From the NCBI GenBank assembly GCA_002407865.1, contig DHPI01000067.1:25580-51723 (forward strand): DNA of 26,144 nt, read 5' to 3'. Position numbers and translations under genes: made by a program. Below the pieces are notes generated by a model that saw only the letters and a list, made by a program, of their open reading frames with translations, was not told the origin of the DNA and ran no database searches. Shown here one piece after another: positions 7,903-14,685 of the stretch. Numbering within the stretch: position 1 is the stretch's first letter; each line of letters begins with the position of its first letter. Origin of the DNA: Spirochaetia bacterium UBA5368 (lineage in GTDB: Bacteria; Spirochaetota; UBA4802; UBA5368).

Positions 7903-9353
7903 CACTGGCGCCTCCTCATGCGAATAGCGCTAAATATTATATCATGCAATCCCGCCTGACGCATGACGAGCTTATAATGCTGAATAAGCTCACCAAGCTG
8001 TTTTTTGCAATTCGCGCAGGGGGCGATTACAATTTCCGCCCCCGTTTCTTTAAGCTGCTCGGCCTTTTTTTTGCCGGCGACATCCATGCGATATGATTTC
8101 AGTTCATTGATCGTGACAGTGCCGCCGCCGCCCCCGCAACAGTAATTACGCGAACCATGCGGTTCCATTTCGATATAATTTTTTATACATGCCCGCAATA
8201 TCGATCGCGGCGTATCAACAAGCAAGCCGTCACGCGCGATATTGCATGGATCGTGATACGTAACGGCCTCTTTCACGGCGTCAGCATCAAACTCAATCTT
8301 TCCCGCTTTCATGAGATCATACGTAAGCTCAATAACGCTCACAACCGGTATCGCCTCACCGTCATTGTACAGTGATAAAAACCGCTGTGCGCTCCTGAAC
8401 GCATGCCCGCATTCTCCGATAAGAATTTTTTTCCCCTTCAGTCTCCGGACTTCTCCAATCATTTTTAACAGCACCTTCTCTAACACTTCGTCGCTGTAAA
8501 AAAGACCGTAATTGATCGCATCATAATTACCCGACGCTATCGTCCAGCTCACATTCGCTTCGTGTAATACGCACGCAATGCCCATAAGTGTATCGGCTTC
8601 CATGATAAAATCGCTGACGGGCGGGAAAAAAACGTACTCGGCATTTTCAACATCAATGGGAAACGCGACATCCACCCCTTTAATTTCCCATATTTCTTCG
8701 TTGAGAAACTCAAGTGTCGTGTGTAACGCCTTCAACGGAATTGCCGATGTATTGCCGGTAGATCCCTCAAGTTGTTCCCTCACAGACACGGTAAGCGACT
8801 TTGGAACAATCCCCATTCCACTGAGAATAAAGCGCCCCAGCCTCAAAATGAGCCGATGATCGATTCCCAGCGGACAATACAGGCTGCACCTTCCACAGGC
8901 CGTACAGTGATAATAGCTTTCAAGCATCTCATCGATATCAGATTCGGTCATTGCCGCCCTTCCGGAAATCGCCCCGATAAATCTTCCCCCCATTGTGAAA
9001 TGCCTTTTATAAATCCGTATAAGAATAGAACTCCTGTAACATGGAATATCCCGGGCATCACCCGAAATCTGGTACAACTGGCATTCCGACGCGCACCTTG
9101 AGCACTTCATTGAAATCCGGGAATATACATCCAGAATATTGACGTAATTGGAATTCTTCAGTATTGATTCAAATACTGTCAGAAAAGCCTCAACCCGGTG
9201 ATGTTCTAACGGATTTTCCATATTATACGGATATTTGAACTCATATTTTAAAGGATACATTGCCGTGCTAAAACCATTTCCTTTTATTATTAAAAAGCCT
9301 GTTGTCTTTTCAGCTCTGATATCTATAATATCCAGAATTACGCTAAATGGCAT
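7902..9353 (-). CDS. CCG-domain iron-sulfur protein (HdrD/DsrK/TmcB-like)
   Basis: This 483-residue cytoplasmic protein has a canonical ferredoxin site, CTACGRCSLYCP (C150, C153, C156, C160). Before it is an atypical cysteine group C84-x2-C87-x3-C91-x13-C105, which may hold a second cluster or be degenerate. The C-terminal third carries one full CCG (cysteine-rich) domain: YHDPCNIARDG, then YCCGGGGG, then APCANCKKQ. It is preceded by a weaker half (GECGHAFRSA). Such domains bind the non-cubane cluster that reduces disulfides in heterodisulfide reductase HdrB/HdrD and occur in DsrK, TmcB and HmcF. With the cytochrome b and hexahaem cytochrome it forms a probable transmembrane electron-transfer complex. 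The ATG at 9353 lies 11 bases after AGAGGAG, and another methionine at residue 32 is possible. Substrate unknown. Confidence 0.85.
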   Translation of the reverse strand: MPFSVILDIIDIRAEKTTGFLIIKGNGFSTAMYPLKYEFKYPYNMENPLEHHRVEAFLTVFESILKNSNYVNILDVYSRISMKCSRCASECQLYQISGDARDIPCYRSSILIRIYKRHFTMGGRFIGAISGRAAMTESDIDEMLESYYHCTACGRCSLYCPLGIDHRLILRLGRFILSGMGIVPKSLTVSVREQLEGSTGNTSAIPLKALHTTLEFLNEEIWEIKGVDVAFPIDVENAEYVFFPPVSDFIMEADTLMGIACVLHEANVSWTIASGNYDAINYGLFYSDEVLEKVLLKMIGEVRRLKGKKILIGECGHAFRSAQRFLSLYNDGEAIPVVSVIELTYDLMKAGKIEFDADAVKEAVTYHDPCNIARDGLLVDTPRSILRACIKNYIEMEPHGSRNYCCGGGGGTVTINELKSYRMDVAGKKKAEQLKETGAEIVIAPCANCKKQLGELIQHYKLVMRQAGLHDIIFSAIRMRRRQ

Positions 9354-9431
9354 TCATATATTTTCTCCTCTGGTAATACTATGAAACCGCTTTGCGAAAC
9401 CTGATTACTTCAAATGCGTAAAACTGCACAC

Positions 9432-9469
9432 ATAATAAATAAAGCGCTACGGACTCAACTCCGCACTTT
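9432..9469 (-). terminator. Possible rho-independent terminator after the Mrp/NifX genes
   Basis: On the minus strand AAAGTGC (9469-9463) pairs with GCGCTTT (9447-9441) through one G-U wobble. An inner GGA/TCC pair encloses a six-base loop, with a three-base bulge. The hairpin is followed by TATTTATTATG rather than a pure T run. It lies between the last gene of the ORP-like cluster and the start of the redox module. The stem is short and bulged, so this is tentative. Confidence 0.35.
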
Positions 9470-9514
9470 ACTCATATGCGTAATCACGCACCGAGACCGG
9501 TAATTTCACCCCAG

Positions 9515-9853
9515 TCAATGATCGCAGGCGTTTGCGCCCGTTGCGAGTTTGTCGTGTAAAAAAGCCAGCACAATCTCCGACGGTTCATCGGCAGGAGCGC
9601 CGGTGATGACACGAACGCCATAGTGCTGAAAAATGCCCGCGGCCCTTGACCCCATGCCGCCGGCGATGATGCAGTTTACCCCTTTATCGGCAAGCCATCG
9701 CGGCAATACGCCCGGTTCGTGCGGCGGGGGCGTAATGCTCTGCGACCCCAGAATTGCTTTATTTACATCGTCAGTTTCAAATATCTTAAATTGCTCACAG
9801 TGTCCGAAATGCGCGCAGAGTTTCCCCCCGGCGACAGGTATGGCGATCTTCAT
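9515..9853 (-). CDS. NifX/NifB-family (dinitrogenase iron-molybdenum cofactor domain) small protein, ORP-like
   Basis: This 112-residue single-domain protein begins MKIAIPVAGGKLCAHFGHCEQF, the usual first strand and HFGxC region of the dinitrogenase Fe-Mo cofactor biosynthesis domain. GVNCIIAGGMGSRAAGIF and HYGVRVITGA follow. Members bind metal-sulfur cofactors, and orange protein (ORP) from sulfate reducers carries a Mo-Cu-S cluster. The C-terminus ends in the short cysteine- and histidine-containing tail GANACDH. Its ATG lies within the stop region of the Mrp ATPase gene (ATGA, 4-bp overlap), so the two are almost certainly coupled. In some anaerobes an Mrp domain and this domain are fused in one protein, which supports a joint role. 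Confidence 0.88.
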   Translation of the reverse strand: MKIAIPVAGGKLCAHFGHCEQFKIFETDDVNKAILGSQSITPPPHEPGVLPRWLADKGVNCIIAGGMGSRAAGIFQHYGVRVITGAPADEPSEIVLAFLHDKLATGANACDH

Positions 9854-10740
9854 GATTGTTTCTCCTTCAATTGTACTATCTTAGCGACAATGGCATCGAA
9901 TGAACTTTGCGCACTCGATGAATCGGACGGCACAGTATTTACAAATGGCTTACCGGCATCGGCCTGCTCCGATATCCGAGTCTCCAGAGGAATCCGGCCC
10001 AGGAATGGCACGCTCATGTCGGCCGCCATTTTCAACGCACCGCCGCTTTTGAATATATCTACCGCACCGCCGCAATGCGGGCACACGAACCCGCTCATGT
10101 TTTCAATAACGCCGATGACGGGCATGTTCAGCATTTTACAGAATGTAATCGATTTCATAACATCGGCAAGCGCGACATCCTGCGGCGTCGTGACAATAAG
10201 CGCGCCATCCGGATTTTTGATAAGCTGGCATACGCTCAGCGGCTCGTCGCCCGTTCCGGGAGGAGAATCTATGATCAGATAATCAAGCTCGCCCCAGGCG
10301 ACATCCTTGAGAAATTGCTTTATCATGTTATACTTCAGGGGGCCGCGCCAGACAACGGCATCCTCCATCTTTTCAAGAAAAAAACCGACTGACACGACTT
10401 TCAGGGTGTCATTATACAACGCGGGAATTATTTTTTCCGAGGCGCTGTCGGCCATGACCTTTTCCCCGTTCATGCCGAGTAGAACGGGGACGCTCGGGCC
10501 ATGAATGTCAATATCGAGCAGCCCCGTTCTGTATCCCCTGGCGGCCAGGGCCACCGCGAGATTAACCGCCACAGTACTTTTTCCCACACCGCCTTTCCCG
10601 GAAAACACGACAATCTTGTTGTGTATTTTTTCCATATTTTCATTCAGTTGGCGGGTTTCGCCGGCATCCTTCACCTTCTGAATATGATCGGCAGGGCTTG
10701 CACACCCCGATGCGTTCGATTTCGCTTTACGCTCAAACAT
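9850..10740 (-). CDS. Mrp/NBP35/ApbC-type P-loop ATPase, iron-sulfur carrier
   Basis: This 296-residue protein has a deviant Walker A, SGKGGVGKS (47-55), then LLDIDIHGPSVP, LIIDSPPGTGDEP and VIENMSGFVCPHCGG with the CxxC pair (C220, C223). That pair bridges an iron-sulfur cluster in the Mrp/NBP35 dimer. Residues 1-40 form a short N-terminal extension with one cysteine (C13). The family loads iron-sulfur clusters onto target proteins. Here the neighbours suggest service to the NifX-type proteins or to the CCG protein downstream. A clear GGAGG lies 8 bases before the ATG. It is 76 bp downstream of the second MinD-type gene and overlaps the following NifX-type gene by 4 bp. Confidence 0.92.
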   Translation of the reverse strand: MFERKAKSNASGCASPADHIQKVKDAGETRQLNENMEKIHNKIVVFSGKGGVGKSTVAVNLAVALAARGYRTGLLDIDIHGPSVPVLLGMNGEKVMADSASEKIIPALYNDTLKVVSVGFFLEKMEDAVVWRGPLKYNMIKQFLKDVAWGELDYLIIDSPPGTGDEPLSVCQLIKNPDGALIVTTPQDVALADVMKSITFCKMLNMPVIGVIENMSGFVCPHCGGAVDIFKSGGALKMAADMSVPFLGRIPLETRISEQADAGKPFVNTVPSDSSSAQSSFDAIVAKIVQLKEKQS

Positions 10741-10816
10741 AATTTAATCCTCCGGTATTTTTATTGCCACGCCATTGCGTTAATTATTTTCATTGTATGC
10801 CTGCGCATATAATCCA

Positions 10817-11674
10817 TTACATCAATTCACTTACACGATCCCAGATATTCCGTATCTCGCGCGAAGCGCGTCCCCTTGAATACTCCACAACGCTCATCGC
10901 GTTGATCTGGGCTTTCACCGTATCGGGATCATACGGGATTGTTCCGACCATAGTGATATCATGCCCCTTGCAGAACTGCTCGATAACGGCGGTAATTTCC
11001 TCGCTCACATCGTATTTATTGACGCACGCAAGCGTATTAATTCTGAAATGCCGTGTGAGTTCGAATATTCTTTTTAAATCATGAAGACCGGCGACGGTCG
11101 GCTCGGTTACGCAAAGCGCGGCTTTGCTTCCCGCAAGCGACGCAATAACCGGGCATCCGATTCCCGGCGAACCGTCGATAATAATCAGCGGGTAACCGTT
11201 TTCCTTCGCGATTCTTCTGGCATCTTCTTTGATGGCGCTGACAAGCTTGCCGGAATTCCCTTCCGCAAAGGCAAGCCTGCCGTGGACAAATGGCCCATAT
11301 GTCGTCTTCGATATATATTTGCGGGCCGTTATTTTACGTTCCATTTCAATTGCCATACACGGGCAAAACTCGGCGCACACTCCGCACCCTTCGCACCTTG
11401 ACTCGTCAATCTCGTACGAACCTGATATCGCCTGAAAGCGGCAAAGCTGCGTACATTCACCGCACTGTGTGCATTTTTGTGCATCGATTCGCGCAATCCA
11501 TCCGCCATGAAAGTCTTCCTCTTTTTCGACCTCCGGGCGCAAAAGCAGGTGAAGGTCAGGGGCGTCCACGTCACAATCGGCGATTACCTTGTTTTTCGCC
11601 ATTGAGGCAAAGGAAGCCGCAATGCTCGATTTGCCCGTGCCGCCCTTTCCGCTAATAATAACCAGTTCATTCAT
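10817..11674 (-). CDS. MinD-superfamily P-loop ATPase with inserted ferredoxin domain (second of pair)
   Basis: This 285-residue protein has a Walker A motif SGKGGTGKSS (8-17) and switch region VIADCDVDAPDLHLLL. A two-cluster ferredoxin insert follows: C68-C71-C74-C78 (CTQCGECTQLC) and C94-C97-C100-C104 (CEGCGVCAEFCP). IIIDGSPGIGCP is the Walker B region. Such proteins occur as tandem pairs in anaerobes, next to NifX-type proteins, and in Desulfovibrio belong to the ORP complex. They probably use ATP to drive electron or cluster delivery, but the reaction is not established. The first cluster motif ends in CR rather than CP, as in its neighbour. AGGAGT precedes the ATG. The start overlaps the first MinD-type gene by 8 bp, pointing to a paired, possibly heterodimeric product. 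Confidence 0.92.
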   Translation of the reverse strand: MNELVIISGKGGTGKSSIAASFASMAKNKVIADCDVDAPDLHLLLRPEVEKEEDFHGGWIARIDAQKCTQCGECTQLCRFQAISGSYEIDESRCEGCGVCAEFCPCMAIEMERKITARKYISKTTYGPFVHGRLAFAEGNSGKLVSAIKEDARRIAKENGYPLIIIDGSPGIGCPVIASLAGSKAALCVTEPTVAGLHDLKRIFELTRHFRINTLACVNKYDVSEEITAVIEQFCKGHDITMVGTIPYDPDTVKAQINAMSVVEYSRGRASREIRNIWDRVSELM

Positions 11675-12533
11675 TGCGGCACACTCCTTTCAATTTTCCG
11701 GAGAAGACACTCGTTATAATAGAATAAAACTCCGCGGAAAATCTTTCGATAAATGCTTCATGATAAAATCCAGACGCGTATTCCGAGGCCGATTCGGGCG
11801 AATACGGAATGGACGCCAGAACAGCAACGGCCTCCTCCCGGCAATATCGATACACGCGGTCATCACCGATATCGCTTTTATTTATAACAACACCGAACCC
11901 CACTTCAATCTGGCGCAGCATGCCAACGATAATCTGAAGGTCGTTCAGCCCGAACGGAGTCGGCTCGGCAATCAGAATGACGTAATCGCTGCCCCTGACA
12001 GATTCTATCGCCGAGCACGACGTGCCGGGCGGACAATCGATAACGCGGACATCGGCGTCACATGCATATTGTTTTACTTCTTTGATCAGCGGTGCCGCCA
12101 TGGGCTCGCCAATCCGCAACCGCCCCCCGGCATAATGAAGATTTCCCTTTAGGCCCTCCTCAATACCGCCAATCTCTTTTGGTATTTCCTGTATTGCCTT
12201 TTCCGGGCATACGCGATAACAACCGCCGCAGGAATGGCACATGTCCGGCAGCACAAGCGGTTTTCCGCCGACAATCACAATCGCGCTGAAACGGCACATC
12301 TGTTCGCATTTGCCGCATCCGTTGCAGCGCGCCTCATCTACGGAAGGCACCGGCGTGTAGACCGTATCAACGCTATGAATGTCGGCTTTCAGGAACAGGT
12401 TTACATTCGGTTCTTCCACGTCGCAATCGAGGATTGCGGCATGTATGCCCCTTTGCGACAGCAGTGTCGCGAGCGCGAGCGCTATTGTCGTTTTGCCCGT
12501 TCCCCCCTTGCCGCTGGCTACAGATATATTCAT
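11667..12533 (-). CDS. MinD-superfamily P-loop ATPase with inserted ferredoxin domain (first of pair)
   Basis: This 288-residue paralogue of the next gene has Walker A SGKGGTGKTT (7-16) and ILDCDVEEPNVNLFL. Its ferredoxin insert has C70-C73-C76-C80 (CNGCGKCEQMC) and C99-C102-C105-C109 (CHSCGGCYRVCP). VIDCPPGTSCSAIESV is the Walker B segment. Tandem MinD-type ATPases of this kind are hallmarks of ORP-like clusters in strict anaerobes. The start is unusual: the ATG at 12533 is preceded, 4 bases away, by a run of nine G (12538-12546) that would serve as the ribosome site. It is the first gene after the terminator at 12725-12768, with a 190-bp leader in which I see no convincing promoter, so it may need its own or depend on read-through. 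Confidence 0.92.
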   Translation of the reverse strand: MNISVASGKGGTGKTTIALALATLLSQRGIHAAILDCDVEEPNVNLFLKADIHSVDTVYTPVPSVDEARCNGCGKCEQMCRFSAIVIVGGKPLVLPDMCHSCGGCYRVCPEKAIQEIPKEIGGIEEGLKGNLHYAGGRLRIGEPMAAPLIKEVKQYACDADVRVIDCPPGTSCSAIESVRGSDYVILIAEPTPFGLNDLQIIVGMLRQIEVGFGVVINKSDIGDDRVYRYCREEAVAVLASIPYSPESASEYASGFYHEAFIERFSAEFYSIITSVFSGKLKGVCRNE

Positions 12534-12724
12534 AAAACCCCCCCCCGGTGCGAATTAAAAAACATTCATATACTTCATATACGTTGCAGCATTCACCTGT
12601 TCAGAAACCGCCATCGACACGGCCACGGGTCTTTCTTTTGCAGGCAAGGCCCCGCAGCCATAATAACGCGTAAAGACGCCAGCATATCACGCTGCATGCG
12701 GTAACAGTACAATACACGCTACAT

Positions 12725-12768
12725 AAAAAAAAGACGGCCGGAATACCGTACACAGCGTATTCCCGCCG
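12725..12768 (-). terminator. Strong rho-independent terminator inside the ORP-like cluster
   Basis: On the minus strand the arms CGGCGGGAATAC (12768-12757) and GTATTCCGGCCG (12746-12735) pair over 12 positions with one mismatch. The 10-base loop is followed at once by eight T (12732-12725). It lies 16 bases after the stop of the DUF5320-like gene, so it ends the unit of NifX-type genes, helical protein and DUF5320-like gene. The MinD-type ATPase unit downstream is thereby separated or only partly read through. Confidence 0.85.
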
Positions 12769-12783
12769 CAATTGCTCAATGGC

Positions 12784-13122
12784 CTATTCCTGATTTTCAA
12801 GCTGCCCCAATCTTTCATTAATCTCATCAAGGCTTTTACTGAAAAAATCGGCCTGTTCGCGAAGGAAACGAACTTCGTCATCTTTTGTAAATTGCTGATT
12901 TCCCGATCGATACGAACTCTGTCCTAAACGAAACCATCGCGGAAGGCCCGTCATGTGGAACCAGTGACGGAATCCCCTCCCCCGGCCTCCTCCAAAGCTT
13001 CCGCATCGAATTCCGCGATTGCCGAACATATATCCCGGATGCTCGTATCCCGCACAATATCCGCGGCGCTGCCCCGTACCCGGCCCCATGCCGTACGGAC
13101 CTGTTCTATCTCCAGCAGGCAT
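12784..13122 (-). CDS. DUF5320-like glycine/arginine-rich small protein with C-terminal coiled coil
   Basis: This 112-residue protein begins MPAGDRTGPYGMGPGTGQRR, very close to the MPxGDxTGPxGxGPxTGR start of DUF5320 proteins. Those occur beside NifX-type and MinD-type genes in anaerobes. The first half is rich in Gly, Arg and aromatic residues and has two cysteines (C23, C40). Residues 78-112 form an acidic helix with heptad-like leucines and no cysteine. Function is unknown in the family. Sequence composition suggests a scaffold or metal/cluster-associated component. TAAGGAGG lies 7 bases before the ATG. It is the last gene of its unit, 12 bp after the helical protein gene and directly before a strong terminator. 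Confidence 0.8.
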   Translation of the reverse strand: MPAGDRTGPYGMGPGTGQRRGYCAGYEHPGYMFGNRGIRCGSFGGGRGRGFRHWFHMTGLPRWFRLGQSSYRSGNQQFTKDDEVRFLREQADFFSKSLDEINERLGQLENQE

Positions 13123-13134
13123 ACTGTAACCTCC

Positions 13135-13626
13135 TTATATAAAATAATTAATGCGTTTTTCTTTTTTCAACGCCATACGACGTTCAGCATACAATGTTTC
13201 AAATTTTCTCAAATAACCGGCCATCGCGCTGAAACGCTCTATAATATGCGTATCACTTTCCGCGCACGTCAGCGAATCCGCGATTTCGCTACAGGAATTC
13301 AGGGACATTTCAATTTTCCTGTCGCATTCTCGGACAGCGGCATCATCCACTTTTGCCATACCCTGCCGAATGTGCGGCGGAAAATATATGGATTCGCTCT
13401 CCGTCATCCTCCGCTGTATTTTTTCAATCCGATTCCGCAATGGCTCGATCTCCGATAAAAGTTTTATACGCCCGTTTTCACGGGCCTTTACCGAGCAATG
13501 CCTGATTTTTGCGGCCAGTCCATTAACAAGCTCCCCAATTCTTTCACGTACATACCGTTCAGCAGTTTCTATTGAACCGGCGGCATATCCGTCAAAATCC
13601 TGATGTATTCTCGTGACCGCAACCAT
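13135..13626 (-). CDS. Hypothetical helical protein in ORP-like cluster
   Basis: I do not recognise this 163-residue protein. It is soluble, lacks a signal peptide, and looks almost all helical. Charged segments rich in Arg, Lys and Glu (about 20-80 and 135-163) have heptad-like spacing suggestive of coiled coil. Between them is a stretch with HIRQGMAKVDDAAVRECD. Four cysteines (around 43, 102, 113 and 122) are spread out rather than in a metal motif. A good ribosome site (AAGGAGGGG) precedes the ATG, and it lies tightly packed between the second NifX-type gene and the DUF5320-like gene, so it is a real member of this unit. It could be a structural partner of the small cofactor proteins; no function can be assigned. 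Confidence 0.75.
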   Translation of the reverse strand: MVAVTRIHQDFDGYAAGSIETAERYVRERIGELVNGLAAKIRHCSVKARENGRIKLLSEIEPLRNRIEKIQRRMTESESIYFPPHIRQGMAKVDDAAVRECDRKIEMSLNSCSEIADSLTCAESDTHIIERFSAMAGYLRKFETLYAERRMALKKEKRINYFI

Positions 13627-13664
13627 GTTCCCCTCCTTATAACATCCGGTTTACATGCAACACC

Positions 13665-14024
13665 TCACCAGTGAGGCGCGGCGTTCGCATCATTCGCCTT
13701 TTGCAGAAGACCGGTATTGTAATCTTCAATCGCATCCCATACAGTGCCATCCGCCCGCGTGTATACGTCAATTCCCGCCTTCTTTAATACGTCAAACGCC
13801 TTGGGGCCGACATTCCCCGTAATAAGAACACGCGCGCCGGAATTAATAACATTCTTCGCGGCCTGAATTCCAGCCCCCTGTGCGCTCTCAAGATTCTGTG
13901 TATTGTCAATGTATTCGTTCGATCCACTTTCCATATCGTAAATGATAAATCCCACCGCACGTCCAAACCTCTCAGACACCGGCGATGTCATGTCGTTATC
14001 AGAAACGCTAACCGCGATTTTCAT
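13665..14024 (-). CDS. NifX/NifB-family small protein (ORP-like), second copy
   Basis: This 119-residue single-domain protein starts MKIAVSVSDNDMTSPVSERFGRA. SxRFGRAxxFIIYD and the later ARVLITGNVGPKAFDVLKKA are standard for the dinitrogenase Fe-Mo cofactor family found outside nitrogenase clusters. QNLESAQGAGIQAAKN corresponds to the conserved AxGAGxxAA helix, and the protein lacks cysteine altogether. If it binds a metal-sulfur cofactor, the ligands must come from His or from another subunit, or the cofactor must be held non-covalently, as is proposed for orange protein. Its ribosome site is AAGGAGGGG, and it follows the first NifX-type gene by 15 bp. Confidence 0.9.
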   Translation of the reverse strand: MKIAVSVSDNDMTSPVSERFGRAVGFIIYDMESGSNEYIDNTQNLESAQGAGIQAAKNVINSGARVLITGNVGPKAFDVLKKAGIDVYTRADGTVWDAIEDYNTGLLQKANDANAAPHW

Positions 14025-14039
14025 GGTTCCCCTCCTTAA

Positions 14040-14447
14040 TCACTCACTATTCGTAGTATTGCCCTTTATACAACGCCCGCGCCGACCCTGGCGCCCTCCC
14101 CTGCCGCAGCAACCGGGCATGCGGTACTCCCATAATTGCGCTTCATTTTTTGCATAAACCGCGATAATCTCATCCACGGGCCCAATAATACCGTGAACAA
14201 GCTGGATTCCCGCGTTTTGTACCGCTGTTGCGTACACCCTGCTTATCGCGCTGCATATTATGACACCGACATTCTGCCGCCGTAATAACTCGATATTTTC
14301 CATAACGCACAAATTGCCGGTTTCCAGATACTCCGGTTTTCCGACAGTATTGCCCTCAACCGCAACACATAGAAAACACCTCGCTACATCAAAAAGCGGC
14401 GCAATGCGTCCGTTGTACACGGGTAATGCAATATTCTGACGCCTCAT
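14040..14447 (-). CDS. NifX/NifB-family small protein with Cys/Arg/Gly-rich tail (ORP-like), first gene of cluster
   Basis: This 135-residue protein has the domain start MRRQNIALPVYNGRIAPLFD, then NVGVIICSAISRVYATAV and GIQLVHGIIGPVDEII, matching the NifX/NifB-type fold. Its C-terminus departs from the family: after the domain comes PGCCGRGGRQGRRGRC, a compact basic tail with three cysteines that may bind a cofactor or metal. The frame is open to 14501, but the added residues are not family-like, so ATG 14447 is chosen although it has no visible Shine-Dalgarno. Candidate promoter elements lie within 30 bp upstream, so the mRNA may be nearly leaderless. It is the first gene of the unit and probably the main target of the sigma-54 activator encoded next to it. 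Confidence 0.82.
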   Translation of the reverse strand: MRRQNIALPVYNGRIAPLFDVARCFLCVAVEGNTVGKPEYLETGNLCVMENIELLRRQNVGVIICSAISRVYATAVQNAGIQLVHGIIGPVDEIIAVYAKNEAQLWEYRMPGCCGRGGRQGRRGRCIKGNTTNSE

Positions 14448-14458
14448 GCATATTATAA

Positions 14459-14474
14459 TGCATAAATCGTACCT
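14459..14474 (-). promoter_or_regulatory. Candidate sigma-54 (-24/-12) promoter for the ORP-like unit
   Basis: The minus strand reads AGGTACGATTTATGCA, with GG and GC exactly 10 bases apart, compared with the consensus TGGCACG-N4-TTGCW. Mismatches are at the first base, the C after GG and one T before GC. Transcription would start near 14448, only a base before the ATG at 14447, so the message would be leaderless. That is odd and lowers confidence. A TATAAT (14457-14452) overlaps the site and offers a sigma-70 alternative. Confidence 0.4.
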
Positions 14475-14655
14475 GAAATATGCAGGATTATTATTTATCA
14501 TGATAAAATTACGATTTTACAGCAAAATACCATACAAATTTGTGTAATGGCGCTTTTAACTCATTTATGACGGTATTATTTGTGGGATTACAGCCAGGGG
14601 TAAGACGATTAAATAGCAACAGAAGGGTATTTCAGGCAGTACAACAGCACTGGTA

Positions 14656-14668
14656 TTGCATTATGCAA
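14656..14668. promoter_or_regulatory. Probable activator-binding site (copy 1): TTGCA-N3-TGCAA
   Basis: A perfect inverted repeat, TTGCA TTA TGCAA, lies in the gap between the sigma-54 activator gene and the first NifX-type gene. A second copy with the same arms and spacing begins 33 bp away, about three helical turns. The distance from the candidate -24/-12 element (about 215 bp upstream of the predicted start) is typical of an enhancer for a sigma-54 activator. The neighbouring activator, which has a Fis-type DNA-binding end, is the obvious ligand. Confidence 0.65.
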
Positions 14669-14685
14669 ACAGCAGCATCAATAAA

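Noticed and set aside
12581..12595. TTGCAGCATTCAC as a third copy of the activator repeat
   Set aside because: Only the left half matches TTGCA-N3-TGCAA, and its position close to the gene start is unlike an enhancer.
12640..12653. GG-N10-GC pattern upstream of the first MinD-type gene
   Set aside because: Only the GG and GC fit; the rest (GGCCTTGCCT between them) does not match a -24/-12 promoter, and no enhancer repeat lies nearby.
14448..14501. Upstream start for the first NifX-type gene
   Set aside because: The added 18 residues do not resemble the family and the ATG at 14501 has no ribosome site.
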